Notes: generated by a model not told the origin, from the sequence alone. A DNA stretch of 64,000 nt from Luoshenia tenuis (GCF_014384745.1 NZ_JACRSO010000006.1:123786-187785); one strand, 5' to 3'. Counted from the stretch's first letter, positions 33,560 to 41,691 are shown. Program-made: numbers and translations.

Positions 33560-33937
33560 TTAGCCGGCTGTCTGTCCTCGGGTGGCATGACGCTTAATGG
33601 CTTCAAAGCTCTCTGCGCTGATGGCGTGCTCAATACGGCAGGCATCCTCTGCCGCGACCTTGGGATTTACGCCAAGGGCCTGCAGCCAATCTGCGAGAAG
33701 GGTGTGCCGCTCATAAATGGTCTCAGCGATGGCGCGGCCGGAGGCTGTCAGCGTGATATGCCCTTGTGGATCGATTTCAATATAGCCGTTCAAGCGCAGG
33801 TTTTTCATCGCCACACTGACGCTGGGCTTTGAAAAGGACAGCTCCGAAACGATATCAATGGCGCGCACCGAACCTTGGCGCCGCTGGAGTATAAGGATGG
33901 TTTCAAGGTAATTCTCAGCGGATTCCTGTATTTTCAT
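33560..33937 (-). CDS. DtxR/MntR-family metal-dependent regulator, probably iron-responsive
   Basis: 125 residues: winged helix (about 1-65) and a short dimerisation/metal domain, without the SH3-like third domain of DtxR. Metal ligands can be traced: H78 in YERHTLL, and C100, E103 and H104 in DACRIEH. The cysteine matches C102 of DtxR (iron type) rather than E99 of MntR (manganese type). It is divergent from feoA-feoA-feoB, whose promoter has two matching dyads, so it most likely represses iron uptake when Fe2+ is plentiful. SD GGAGG lies ahead of the ATG. Confidence 0.92.
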   Translation of the reverse strand: MKIQESAENYLETILILQRRQGSVRAIDIVSELSFSKPSVSVAMKNLRLNGYIEIDPQGHITLTASGRAIAETIYERHTLLADWLQALGVNPKVAAEDACRIEHAISAESFEAIKRHATRGQTAG

Positions 33938-33973
33938 CGGGCGAACCTCCTTTACAAATGGAATTGATAATTT

Positions 33974-34001
33974 ATTATATCATATTTAAAATAATTAGCA
34001 A
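33974..34001 (-). promoter_or_regulatory. Promoter of the DtxR-type regulator
   Basis: On the - strand: TTGCTA (34001-33996), 16 bases, TATAAT (33979-33974) with TG before it. It starts back-to-back with the feo promoter. Confidence 0.55.
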
Positions 34002-34017
34002 AACGAGGAGGAAAAGC

Positions 34018-34047
34018 TTGACAAATCGGGTTAGCGCATGCTAACAT
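34018..34047 (+). promoter_or_regulatory. feo operon promoter
   Basis: TTGACA (34018-34023), 18 bases, TAACAT (34042-34047) preceded by TGC. The -10 lies inside the first palindromic operator. Confidence 0.7.
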
Positions 34048-34071
34048 GCAATTGGTTAGCAGATGCTAACC
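34030..34071 (+). promoter_or_regulatory. Two tandem DtxR-type operators in the feo promoter
   Basis: Site 1: GTTAGC-GCAT-GCTAAC (34030-34045), over the -10. Site 2: GGTTAGC-AGAT-GCTAACC (34054-34071), over the start site. Centres are 25 bases apart. The half-site GGTTAGC resembles the known DtxR/IdeR box (TTAGGTTAGSCTAACCTAA). Binding by the divergent regulator would block RNA polymerase. Confidence 0.8.
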
Positions 34072-34121
34072 GATATTTTGCGCTTAAAGTTAGGGTTGAC
34101 TTACTAAAAGGAGTGAACGAT

Positions 34122-34331
34122 ATGCCCTTGACCATGGCACGACCGGGGGAAATCAACGCGATCAAAAAAGTGGGTGGAAAGGCGGATACCCGCCGTTTTC
34201 TCGAAAATCTTGGGTTTGTAGTCGGCGGCAATGTTACGGTGGTCTCTCAGATCAGCGGCAATGTCATCGTCAATATCAAAGAGTCCCGCGTGGCGATCAG
34301 CCGCGAGATGGCAAATAAAATTTTGGTCTAA
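34122..34331 (+). CDS. feoA: FeoA-domain protein (first copy)
   Basis: 69-residue SH3-like cytoplasmic protein that works with FeoB in ferrous iron import. MPLTMARPGEINAIKKVGGK and FLENLGFVVGGNVTVVSQ are typical. ATG 34122 has AAAGGAG seven bases upstream; an in-frame opening from 34038 would run across the operators and is rejected. A second FeoA follows, a common clostridial arrangement. Confidence 0.92.
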   Translation: MPLTMARPGEINAIKKVGGKADTRRFLENLGFVVGGNVTVVSQISGNVIVNIKESRVAISREMANKILV

Positions 34332-34354
34332 AAGACACGGGAAAGGAGAAACGT

Positions 34355-34585
34355 ATGCAGACCCTGAAAGAAGCCAAGGTCGGACAGACCGTACAGGTCG
34401 TTAAACTTTATGGCGAAGGCGCGGTAAAGCGGCGCATTATGGATATGGGTATCACAAAGGGCGTAGAGGTTTATGTGCGAAAAGTGGCCCCTTTGGGCGA
34501 CCCGGTAGAAGTCAATGTGCGCGGCTATGAATTATCCATCCGCAAAGCGGACGCCGAGAAGATCGAAGTCCGCACAAAGGCATAA
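34355..34585 (+). CDS. feoA: FeoA-domain protein (second copy)
   Basis: 76 residues. It differs from the first copy but has the same fold (KLYGEGAVKRRIMDMGITKGVEVYVRKVAPLGDPVEVNVRGYELSIRK, read in parts). It is closer to the canonical FeoA because of the APLGDPVEV strand. GAAAGGAGA precedes the ATG. It sits 23 bases after copy one and 39 before feoB. Confidence 0.93.
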   Translation: MQTLKEAKVGQTVQVVKLYGEGAVKRRIMDMGITKGVEVYVRKVAPLGDPVEVNVRGYELSIRKADAEKIEVRTKA

Positions 34586-34624
34586 GACCCGTTTTAAGAC
34601 CTGATCATTAGGAGGAGGAGAGGT

Positions 34625-37102
34625 ATGGCCATTAAAATCGCCCTGGCCGGTAACCCGAATAGCGGTAAGACGACGCTGTTCAACGCGCTTACCGGCGCCA
34701 ACCAGTTTGTGGGCAACTGGCCCGGCGTAACGGTAGAAAAAAAGGAAGGCAGACTTAAGGGTAATAAAGACGTGACGATTACCGACCTGCCGGGTATCTA
34801 TTCGCTATCGCCCTACACGCTGGAAGAGGTGGTCGCCCGGAACTATCTGCTGCAAGAACGCCCGGACGCGATCCTCAACATTGTCGATGGTACCAACATC
34901 GAGCGCAACCTGTACCTGACCACGCAGCTGATGGAGATCGGCATCCCGGTGGTCATGGCCGTCAATATGATGGACATCGTGCACAAAAACGGCGATAAGA
35001 TCGATGTTAAGCGCCTGCAAAGCGCGCTGGGCTGTGAGGTCGTAGAGATCTCCGCCTTAAAGGGTACCGGCATCGACGAGGCGGCAAAGCGCGCGGTTTC
35101 CATCGCCCAGCGCAAGGGGGAGACCCCACCGGTGCATACCTTTAGCGCGGGCGTAGAGGGCGCGCTGGAGCAGATCTCCCGACAGATCGCCGGCGTACCG
35201 GAGGCGCAAAAACGCTTTTACGCCATTAAGCTCTTTGAGCGGGATGATAAGATCATTAGGCAGATGAAAAATCCGCCCCAGGTAGAATCGGTGATCAAGG
35301 CCCTGGAGGAGGAAATGGATGATGATGCCGAGAGCATCATCACCAACGAGCGGTACGGCTATATCACCTCCATCATCCAAGGGTGCGTCACGAAGAGAAA
35401 ACATGGCGGGCTGACGGTTTCGGATAAGATCGATAAAGTGGTGACCAACCGCTTCCTGGCTTTGCCGATCTTTGCCGTGGTCATGTTTATCGTTTATTTC
35501 GTGTCCGTCACAACGGTAGGCACCTGGGCGACGGATTGGGCTAACGACGGGGTATTCGGCGATGGATGGCACCTTTTCAACATCGGCGCCGGCGAATACG
35601 AGGAAGTTTCCGAGGAATATGCGCTTGAACAGGAAAAATTGAGCGCCTACCTGGCTGCTGCTGAGGAAAGCGGTATTGATACCTCCGCGTTGACAGAGGC
35701 GATGGAAGCGGAAGAACCAGATGAGGCTGCTATCGCTGAAGCTGCGGAAAGCTTTGAAGCCCAGGCGCAGGCTGCGGGCCTGACTGCCGAGGCGCAGATC
35801 CTGGACGATGAGGGGCAGGTTGAAGAAACGCTGCCGGTCGGCCTGGAGGATTTCAAGGCGGCGATGGCAGCGCAGGAGCCAGATCCCGCAAATTATGGCG
35901 TATGGGTGCCCGGTATTCCCGGACTGATCGAGGGCGGTCTGGAGGCGGCCAACTGTGCCCCCTGGCTCAGCGGGCTGATTCTGGATGGCATCGTAGGCGG
36001 TGTGGGCGCAGTGCTGGGCTTTGTGCCGCAGATGCTGATCCTGTTCCTCTTCTTGGCTTTTCTGGAAGCCTGCGGGTATATGGCGCGTATCGCCTTTATC
36101 ATGGACCGTATATTCCGCAAGTTCGGCCTCTCGGGTAAATCGTTTATCCCCATGCTGATCGGCACGGGCTGCGGCGTGCCGGGTATTATGGCCTCGCGTA
36201 CCATTGAGAACGACCGAGACCGGAAGATGACGATCATGACCACCACCTTTATCCCCTGCGGGGCAAAGCTGCCCATCATCGCGCTGATCGCGGGCGCGCT
36301 GTTCGGCGGGGCTTGGTGGGTTGCGCCCAGCGCGTACTTTGTGGGCATTGCGGCTATCGTTTGCTCGGGTATTATCCTTAAAAAGACCAAGATGTTTGCT
36401 GGCGATCCGGCGCCCTTCGTCATGGAGCTGCCGGCCTATCACCTGCCCACAGTAGGCAATGTGCTGCGCAGTATGTGGGAGCGGGGCTGGTCCTTCATCA
36501 AGAAAGCGGGGACCATCATCCTGCTGGCTACGGTTTTGGTCTGGTTTACCTCCAACTTTGGCTTTACGGCGCAGGGCTTTGGCATGGTCGGTATGGAAGA
36601 GAGCATCCTCGCGGCCATCGGCAACGGTATCGCCTGGATTTTTGCCCCGCTGGGATGGGGCGATTGGAAAGCGGCAGTGGCGGCCTTTACCGGCTTGATC
36701 GCTAAGGAGAACGTGGTCGGCACCTTCGGCGTGCTGTACGGCGGCCTTGACGAAGTAGCCGAAAACGGCTGGCAGATTTGGACGAACATGCAGATGAGCT
36801 TTACGGCCCTGTCCGCCTACTCCTTCCTGGTATTCAACCTGCTGTGCGCCCCCTGCTTTGCGGCCATCGGCGCTATCCGCCGGGAGATGAACAGCGCTAA
36901 GTGGACCTGGTTTGCCATCGGATATCAGTGTGTATTCGCCTATGCGGTTGCGCTTTGCATCTACCAGATCGGCAGCCTGTTTACCGGCGGAGGATTCAAT
37001 GTCTTTACCATCATCGCACTGCTGCTGGTAGCGCTGTTTATCTACCTGCTGGTCCGCCCCTATAAAGAGAGCGAGACGCTGGGCGTAAAGGTGCGCGTTT
37101 AA
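34625..37102 (+). CDS. feoB: Ferrous iron transport protein FeoB
   Basis: 825-residue inner-membrane Fe2+ importer. N-terminal G-protein domain: GNPNSGKTT (9-17), DLPGIYSLSPYT, NMMD, SALKGTG; then the helical GDI-like part and a polytopic membrane domain with gate motifs GTGCGVPGIMASRTI and PCGAKLPI. Unusual: between the first membrane helix and the first gate (about residues 322-422) is an extra stretch of about 100 residues, rich in Ala, Glu and Asp (EEYALEQEKLSAYLAAAEES, and on), which should lie outside the membrane. SD AGGAGGAGAGG precedes the ATG. Confidence 0.96.
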   Translation: MAIKIALAGNPNSGKTTLFNALTGANQFVGNWPGVTVEKKEGRLKGNKDVTITDLPGIYSLSPYTLEEVVARNYLLQERPDAILNIVDGTNIERNLYLTTQLMEIGIPVVMAVNMMDIVHKNGDKIDVKRLQSALGCEVVEISALKGTGIDEAAKRAVSIAQRKGETPPVHTFSAGVEGALEQISRQIAGVPEAQKRFYAIKLFERDDKIIRQMKNPPQVESVIKALEEEMDDDAESIITNERYGYITSIIQGCVTKRKHGGLTVSDKIDKVVTNRFLALPIFAVVMFIVYFVSVTTVGTWATDWANDGVFGDGWHLFNIGAGEYEEVSEEYALEQEKLSAYLAAAEESGIDTSALTEAMEAEEPDEAAIAEAAESFEAQAQAAGLTAEAQILDDEGQVEETLPVGLEDFKAAMAAQEPDPANYGVWVPGIPGLIEGGLEAANCAPWLSGLILDGIVGGVGAVLGFVPQMLILFLFLAFLEACGYMARIAFIMDRIFRKFGLSGKSFIPMLIGTGCGVPGIMASRTIENDRDRKMTIMTTTFIPCGAKLPIIALIAGALFGGAWWVAPSAYFVGIAAIVCSGIILKKTKMFAGDPAPFVMELPAYHLPTVGNVLRSMWERGWSFIKKAGTIILLATVLVWFTSNFGFTAQGFGMVGMEESILAAIGNGIAWIFAPLGWGDWKAAVAAFTGLIAKENVVGTFGVLYGGLDEVAENGWQIWTNMQMSFTALSAYSFLVFNLLCAPCFAAIGAIRREMNSAKWTWFAIGYQCVFAYAVALCIYQIGSLFTGGGFNVFTIIALLLVALFIYLLVRPYKESETLGVKVRV

Positions 37103-37120
37103 TAGAAAGAAGGGAAGAGC

Positions 37121-37309
37121 ATGCTGCAATTTTTGACGGAGAACCTGGGAACGATCCTGGTCGGCCTGGCCGTTGCACTACTGCTTACGCTGGTGGTCGT
37201 CAAACTGTTTCGCGACCGAAAGAAGGGCAAAAGTGCCTGCGGTTGCGGCGGCGCATGCTCAGGCTGCCCGGGAGCGGCCATGTGCCACCATGGGCATAGT
37301 AAGACTTAA
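37121..37309 (+). CDS. FeoB-associated Cys-rich membrane protein
   Basis: 62 residues: one membrane helix (about 10-30), a basic patch, then five cysteines (40, 42, 46, 49, 55) and a His-rich tail (CHHGHSKT). It takes the place of FeoC in many Gram-positive feo operons and probably binds iron at the cytoplasmic face. It starts 18 bases after feoB. Confidence 0.92.
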   Translation: MLQFLTENLGTILVGLAVALLLTLVVVKLFRDRKKGKSACGCGGACSGCPGAAMCHHGHSKT

Positions 37310-37341
37310 GTGAACCCATACCTTGTCAATATTAGCGAAGA

Positions 37342-37368
37342 GGGCGCGTCCTTAGGATGCGTCCTTTT
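37342..37368 (+). terminator. Intrinsic terminator after the feo operon
   Basis: 10-bp stem with two G-T pairs (GGGCGCGTCC, 37342-37351; GGATGCGTCC, 37355-37364), three-base loop, TTTT. An outer pair AGCGAA/TTCGCT extends the stem. Confidence 0.8.
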
Positions 37369-37390
37369 CGCTATTAATTTTTATTGGGGA

Positions 37391-37419
37391 TTGACATTTT
37401 TGGCAAAATCGCATATCAT
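37391..37419 (+). promoter_or_regulatory. arsR-type operon promoter
   Basis: TTGACA (37391-37396), 17 bases, TATCAT (37414-37419). Confidence 0.75.
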
Positions 37420-37421
37420 AA

Positions 37422-37443
37422 CATATGAACAGATGAACATATG
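37422..37443 (+). promoter_or_regulatory. Candidate ArsR/SmtB operator
   Basis: Two CATATG motifs (37422-37427 and 37438-37443) separated by ten bases, with ATGAACA repeated directly inside (37424 and 37433). It covers the start site. The ATATGAACA-type core is like that of SmtB/CadC/CzrA operators. Confidence 0.6.
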
Positions 37444-37458
37444 AAGGGACGTGAAAAA

Positions 37459-37821
37459 ATGGCGCGGGAGCAGGAGCTGGAACGATGCGAGTTTCAATTT
37501 GTACATGAGGATGTGGTAAACGCCGTACAGGGCCAGATGCCCAAGGACGAAGTGCTGTACGACCTGGCAGAGCTGTTTAAGGTTTTTGGAGATTCCACGC
37601 GCATCAAAATTTTATACGCGCTGTTTGAGGCGGAGCTTTGCGTTTGCGATATAGCCCAGCTGCTGGGGGTGACGCAGACGGCGGTTTCTCACCAGCTCAG
37701 GGTTTTAAAAAACAACAAACTGGTGAAATTCCGGCGGGAGGGGAAGAATATCTTTTATTCCTTGGCGGACGACCACGTGCGCAGCATTATCAATCAGGGT
37801 ATCGAGCACGTGGAAGAATAA
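37459..37821 (+). CDS. ArsR/SmtB-family metal sensor (Zn/Cd type)
   Basis: 120-residue winged-helix repressor. Two sites known in this family are both visible. The alpha-3 pair is C61 and C63 in ELCVCDIAQLLG. The alpha-5 zinc site is D104, H106, H117 and E120, the spacing D-x-H-x10-H-x2-E of SmtB. The recognition helix is TQTAVSHQLRVL. It should release DNA when Zn, Cd or Pb binds and so turn on the efflux ATPase two genes on. ATG 37459 has AAGGG upstream; ATG 37441 lies in the operator and is rejected. Confidence 0.92.
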   Translation: MAREQELERCEFQFVHEDVVNAVQGQMPKDEVLYDLAELFKVFGDSTRIKILYALFEAELCVCDIAQLLGVTQTAVSHQLRVLKNNKLVKFRREGKNIFYSLADDHVRSIINQGIEHVEE

Positions 37822-37844
37822 GTGATAAAGGAGCGGTGAATGAG

Positions 37845-38063
37845 ATGAAAAAGGCGTTTAAACTGAGGGATTTGGATTGCGCAAACTGCGCGCTGAAAAT
37901 GGAGGATGCAATCAAAAAGATCGATGGGGTACAGGATGTGCAGGTGAGCTTTCTGCTGCAAAAGATGACGCTGACCGCTGAGGACGGCAATTTTGATGAG
38001 ATCTTGAAAAAGGCGGTCAAGGCCTGCAAACGGGTGGAGCCGGACTGTGAAATTCTCATCTGA
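37845..38063 (+). CDS. Heavy-metal-associated (HMA) domain protein
   Basis: 72-residue ferredoxin-like metal carrier with the metal-binding pair C12 and C15 in LDCANCALKM. This corresponds to the N-terminal HMA domain that Zn/Cd ATPases usually carry; here it is a separate protein directly ahead of an ATPase that lacks it, so it probably delivers metal to that pump. ATG 37845 has AAAGGAG eleven bases upstream; GTG 37836 is an alternative. Confidence 0.88.
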   Translation: MKKAFKLRDLDCANCALKMEDAIKKIDGVQDVQVSFLLQKMTLTAEDGNFDEILKKAVKACKRVEPDCEILI

Positions 38064-38122
38064 CAAAGGCAGATGAGCCTGTAGAAATGATCCATGAAGC
38101 GCTGATGTAAGGAGAATGACCG

Positions 38123-39976
38123 ATGAGTAAAAAGCACAAAAAAATGCTGGCGCGCATCCTATCCGCCGCGGTTTTGCTGGTAGCGGCCAAACTGCTTCCG
38201 CTGGAAGGGGTAGCCCAGCTTGCCGCTTACCTGGTGCCCTATGCCATTATCGGGTGGGACGTGGTGTGGCGCGCCCTGCGCAATATCGCCCACGGGCAGG
38301 TTTTTGATGAGAACTTTTTAATGGCCTTAGCCACCGTCGGCGCGTTTTTTACACAGGATTATCCAGAGGCCGTAGCCGTTATGCTGTTTTATCAGGTGGG
38401 TGAACTATTCCAAAGCTACGCGGTGGGCCGCTCGCGGGAATCCATCGCATCGCTGATGGATATCCGGCCGGATTACGCCAATATCGAGCGGGATGGCCAG
38501 CTCGTGCAGGTAGACCCGGACGAAGTGGATGTGGGCGATGTGATCGTTATCAAAGCCGGGGAAAAGATTCCGCTGGACGGTGTGATCTTAGAGGGCGCGT
38601 CAATGGTGGATACGGCGGCGCTCACGGGCGAATCGCTGCCGCGCGAGGTTGAGCCGGGGGATGACGTGATCAGCGGCTGCATCAACCAAAGCGGATTGCT
38701 GCGCGTACAGGTGACCAAGGCCTTTGGCGAATCAACGGTTGCTAAAATCTTGAACCTGGTAGAAAACTCCAGCGCCAAAAAGGCGAAGGCGGAGAATTTT
38801 ATCACCAAGTTTGCCCGCTATTATACGCCCTGCGTCGTGATCGGCGCGGCGCTACTGGCGGTGCTGCCGCCGCTGTTAATGGGCGGGCAATGGGATGAGT
38901 GGATCCGAAGGGCGCTGATCTTTTTGGTGATCTCCTGCCCGTGCGCACTGGTGATCTCGGTGCCGCTGAGCTTTTTCGGCGGCATTGGCGGGGCCTCAAA
39001 AAATGGGATACTGGTCAAGGGCGGCAACTATTTAGAGGTGCTGGCCAACGCGGAAACGGTGGTTTTTGATAAAACCGGTACCTTGACCCGTGGGGTATTT
39101 AACGTAACGGCCATCCATCCGGATACTTGCTCGGAGGCGCAGCTGCTGGAAGTGGCGGCCCTGGCGGAGAACTATTCGGATCATCCCATCTCCCGCTCGC
39201 TCAAAGAGGCCTATGGCGCACAGATCGACCCTGCGCGCGTGACAGATGTGGAGGAGCTTTCCGGACGGGGCGTCCGCGTCAAGGTAGACGGCCGGCTGGT
39301 CTGCGTCGGCAACGATAAGCTGATGGATGAGATCGGGGTCAAATGGCACCCCTGCCATCGGGTGGGCACCACAGTGCACGTGGCGCTGGACGGGGCTTAT
39401 GCCGGTCATATCGTGATCTCGGACGAGGTCAAGCCGGATGCGGCCGCGGCGATACAGGCGCTTAAGGCCGAAGGCGTGCGAAAAACTGTTATGCTGACCG
39501 GGGATGCAAAAGCGGTAGGCGAGGGCGTGGCAAAAGAACTGGGCTTGGACGAGGTATATACGCAGCTGCTGCCGGCGGATAAAGTGGAGCAGGTAGAGCG
39601 GCTGTTGGCCCAGAAGTCGGCCAAAGGCAAACTGGCTTTCGTAGGGGATGGGATCAACGACGCGCCGGTGCTCTCCCGGGCGGATATCGGCATCGCGATG
39701 GGTGCCATGGGATCGGATGCGGCGATCGAGGCCGCGGATGTGGTATTGATGGACGATCAGCCCTCCAAAATTGCGGAAGCCATCCGTATTGCCAGAAAAA
39801 CCTTGCGTATTGTACGGCAAAATATTATATTTGCCTTAGCGGTCAAAGCGCTGATATTGGTGCTGGGCGCCCTGGGATATGCAAATATGTGGGAAGCCGT
39901 GTTTGCCGATGTGGGCGTGGCGGTTATCGCCATCCTCAACGCGATGCGGGCGCTAAAGGTAAAACCCAGGGGATAG
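38123..39976 (+). CDS. Zn/Cd-type P1B-ATPase (CadA/ZntA-like) without N-terminal HMA domain
   Basis: 617-residue metal efflux pump. The transmembrane metal site is C272-P-C274 in ISCPCALVISVPLSFF, the form seen in the Zn/Cd/Pb subgroup; the phosphorylated aspartate is D316 in DKTGTLT; GESLPREVEPGD, a later MLTGD and GDGINDAPVLSRADIGIAMG are all present. It begins almost at the first membrane helix, with no HMA domain, which is supplied by the preceding gene. SD AAGGAGAATG precedes the ATG. The SufCB genes follow in 38 bases. Confidence 0.93.
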   Translation: MSKKHKKMLARILSAAVLLVAAKLLPLEGVAQLAAYLVPYAIIGWDVVWRALRNIAHGQVFDENFLMALATVGAFFTQDYPEAVAVMLFYQVGELFQSYAVGRSRESIASLMDIRPDYANIERDGQLVQVDPDEVDVGDVIVIKAGEKIPLDGVILEGASMVDTAALTGESLPREVEPGDDVISGCINQSGLLRVQVTKAFGESTVAKILNLVENSSAKKAKAENFITKFARYYTPCVVIGAALLAVLPPLLMGGQWDEWIRRALIFLVISCPCALVISVPLSFFGGIGGASKNGILVKGGNYLEVLANAETVVFDKTGTLTRGVFNVTAIHPDTCSEAQLLEVAALAENYSDHPISRSLKEAYGAQIDPARVTDVEELSGRGVRVKVDGRLVCVGNDKLMDEIGVKWHPCHRVGTTVHVALDGAYAGHIVISDEVKPDAAAAIQALKAEGVRKTVMLTGDAKAVGEGVAKELGLDEVYTQLLPADKVEQVERLLAQKSAKGKLAFVGDGINDAPVLSRADIGIAMGAMGSDAAIEAADVVLMDDQPSKIAEAIRIARKTLRIVRQNIIFALAVKALILVLGALGYANMWEAVFADVGVAVIAILNAMRALKVKPRG

Positions 39977-40014
39977 AATCGCCAAGTTCATAGGATAAGG
40001 AAGAAGGATGCAGC

Positions 40015-40737
40015 ATGATGCAGTTGGAACACTTGGCCTGGAGCATTCAGGGCGGTGTGGAGATTATAAAAGATATCGACCTGGTTGTGCCGGATGGCAA
40101 ACTGGTGGTGGTGACCGGCCCCAATGGGGGCGGCAAGACGTCGCTTGCCAAGCTGATCGCCGGCATCACCCCGCTTAAAAGCGGAAAGATCGTCTTTGAC
40201 GGGGAAGATATCACAGCTCTTGACGTGACAGAGCGCGCCCAAAAAGGGATTGCCTTTGCCTTCCAACAGCCGGTGCGCTTTAAGGGCCTGCGGGTGCGCG
40301 ATCTGCTGGAGCTGGCCGCCGGGCATCCGCTGGACGAGGGAGAGCTTTGCCAATGGCTGGGGCGCGTGGGGCTGTGTGCTAACGAGTATATCGACCGGGA
40401 GCTGAGCGCCAGCCTGTCGGGCGGGGAGATCAAGCGTATCGAAATCGCCAGCGTCTTGGCCCGCAAAGCCCGCTTCTCCATCTTCGATGAACCGGAGGCG
40501 GGGATCGACCTTTGGAGCTTTTCGCGCCTGGTGGAGACTTTCGAAGATATCCGCCGCAGTAAGGCGGGCACGCTGATGATCATCTCCCATCAGGAGCGTA
40601 TCCTGGCGATCGCCGACGAGATCGTGGTGGTAGCGGAGGGGCGTGTGCGTGCGGCGGGGCCAAAGGATGAGATCCTTCCTATGCTGCTGGCGGATGAAAA
40701 AGCGGTTTACTGCCCTCTTGGAAAGGAGGAAGCGTAA
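40015..40737 (+). CDS. sufC: SufC-like ABC ATPase for Fe-S cluster assembly
   Basis: 240-residue cytosolic ABC ATPase. Walker A GPNGGGKTS is near 37, a Q-loop in FAFQQPVRFKG, signature SLSGGEIKRIEIASVLA, Walker B SIFDEPEAGID and switch His in IISHQERIL. The GGEIKRxE form and the DEPEAGID Walker B are typical of SufC rather than of transport ATPases. It overlaps its partner sufB by one base (TAATG). A two-gene SufC-SufB set without sufS, sufU or sufD is the minimal form found in anaerobes and archaea. Confidence 0.9.
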   Translation: MMQLEHLAWSIQGGVEIIKDIDLVVPDGKLVVVTGPNGGGKTSLAKLIAGITPLKSGKIVFDGEDITALDVTERAQKGIAFAFQQPVRFKGLRVRDLLELAAGHPLDEGELCQWLGRVGLCANEYIDRELSASLSGGEIKRIEIASVLARKARFSIFDEPEAGIDLWSFSRLVETFEDIRRSKAGTLMIISHQERILAIADEIVVVAEGRVRAAGPKDEILPMLLADEKAVYCPLGKEEA

Positions 40738-41654
40738 TGAACAGGGTGACCGATGAATTGCTCAGAATGGTTTCGGATTTTACCGGCGCCTTTAAAGGCG
40801 CGTTCAATATTCGGGAAAACGGCGAGTGCGCCGGCCGCCAGTCCACTGACAATATCAAGATCGAGTCCAAACCCAACGCACCGGGGTTGGTGGTCCACAT
40901 CCGCCCGGGCACGAAGGGGGAAACGGTTTATATCCCGGCCTGCGTGACGCAGGGGAACATCAACGACCTGGTCTATAACGATTTTTATGTGGGGGAAGGC
41001 GCGGACGTGACCATCGTGGCTGGCTGCGGCGTGCACACCGAGGACGAGGGCGAGGCGACCCATAATGGGATCCATCGCTTCTTTCTAGAGAAGAATGCCC
41101 GAATCGTATACCGAGAAAAGCACGTGGGCACCGGCGGGGGTACGGGGCAAAAACGCATCGATCCCGTCACCGAGGCGACGCTGGCGCAGGGCGCCAGCCT
41201 GGAGATGGATACCGTGCAGCTGGGCGGTGTGGATGAGACCTACCGCAAGACATGGGCCAAGCTGGCGGCAAACGCGCGCCTTGTGGTCCGCGAGCGGATC
41301 ATGACCGATGGAGACGAGCACGCCCGCACTGACTTTGAAGTGACGCTGGCGGGAGAGGACTCGGGCTGCGATCTGGTTTCCCGCTCTGTGGCACGCGGAC
41401 AATCCCACCAGGAGTTTTATTCTAGCATCAAGGGGCTTACGCGCTGCGCGGGCCACTCTGAATGTGATGCGATCCTGGCCGAGAACGGCACGGTCACCGC
41501 ATCGCCAGCGCTGGAAGCCTCGCATGTGGACGCGGCGCTGATCCACGAGGCGGCGATCGGCAAGATCGCGGGGGAGCAGATTCTAAAGCTGCGTACTTTG
41601 GGATTGACCGAGCAGGAGGCGGAGGAAAAAATCATCGAGGGGTTTTTGCGGTAG
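40737..41654 (+). CDS. sufB: SufB/SufD-family Fe-S scaffold protein
   Basis: 305 residues, shorter than E. coli SufB (about 495), as in the minimal SufCB system. The C-terminal beta-helix core is present (VARGQSHQEFYSSIKGLTRC, ECDAILAENGTVTASPALEA, HEAAIGKIAGEQILKLRTLGLTEQEA). It pairs with SufC to build 4Fe-4S clusters. A cysteine desulfurase is not in the window, so sulfur must come from elsewhere (sulfide is possible in an anaerobe). Confidence 0.9.
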   Translation: MNRVTDELLRMVSDFTGAFKGAFNIRENGECAGRQSTDNIKIESKPNAPGLVVHIRPGTKGETVYIPACVTQGNINDLVYNDFYVGEGADVTIVAGCGVHTEDEGEATHNGIHRFFLEKNARIVYREKHVGTGGGTGQKRIDPVTEATLAQGASLEMDTVQLGGVDETYRKTWAKLAANARLVVRERIMTDGDEHARTDFEVTLAGEDSGCDLVSRSVARGQSHQEFYSSIKGLTRCAGHSECDAILAENGTVTASPALEASHVDAALIHEAAIGKIAGEQILKLRTLGLTEQEAEEKIIEGFLR

Positions 41655-41662
41655 AGGGAAGA

Positions 41663-41691
41663 AAGCGCGGCATTTCGCCGCGCTTCTTCTT
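41663..41691 (+). terminator. Intrinsic terminator after sufB
   Basis: Perfect 9-bp stem (AAGCGCGGC, 41663-41671; GCCGCGCTT, 41677-41685), five-base loop, then CTTCTTTT. It ends the arsR-to-sufB run. Confidence 0.85.

Noticed and set aside
35057..37129. A 690-codon open frame on the - strand over feoB
   Set aside because: It mirrors the feoB codon pattern, has no SD site and its translation shows no recognisable domain; a GC-rich shadow frame.
39032..39820. A 262-codon - strand frame in the P-type ATPase gene
   Set aside because: Shadow of a gene with intact catalytic motifs.
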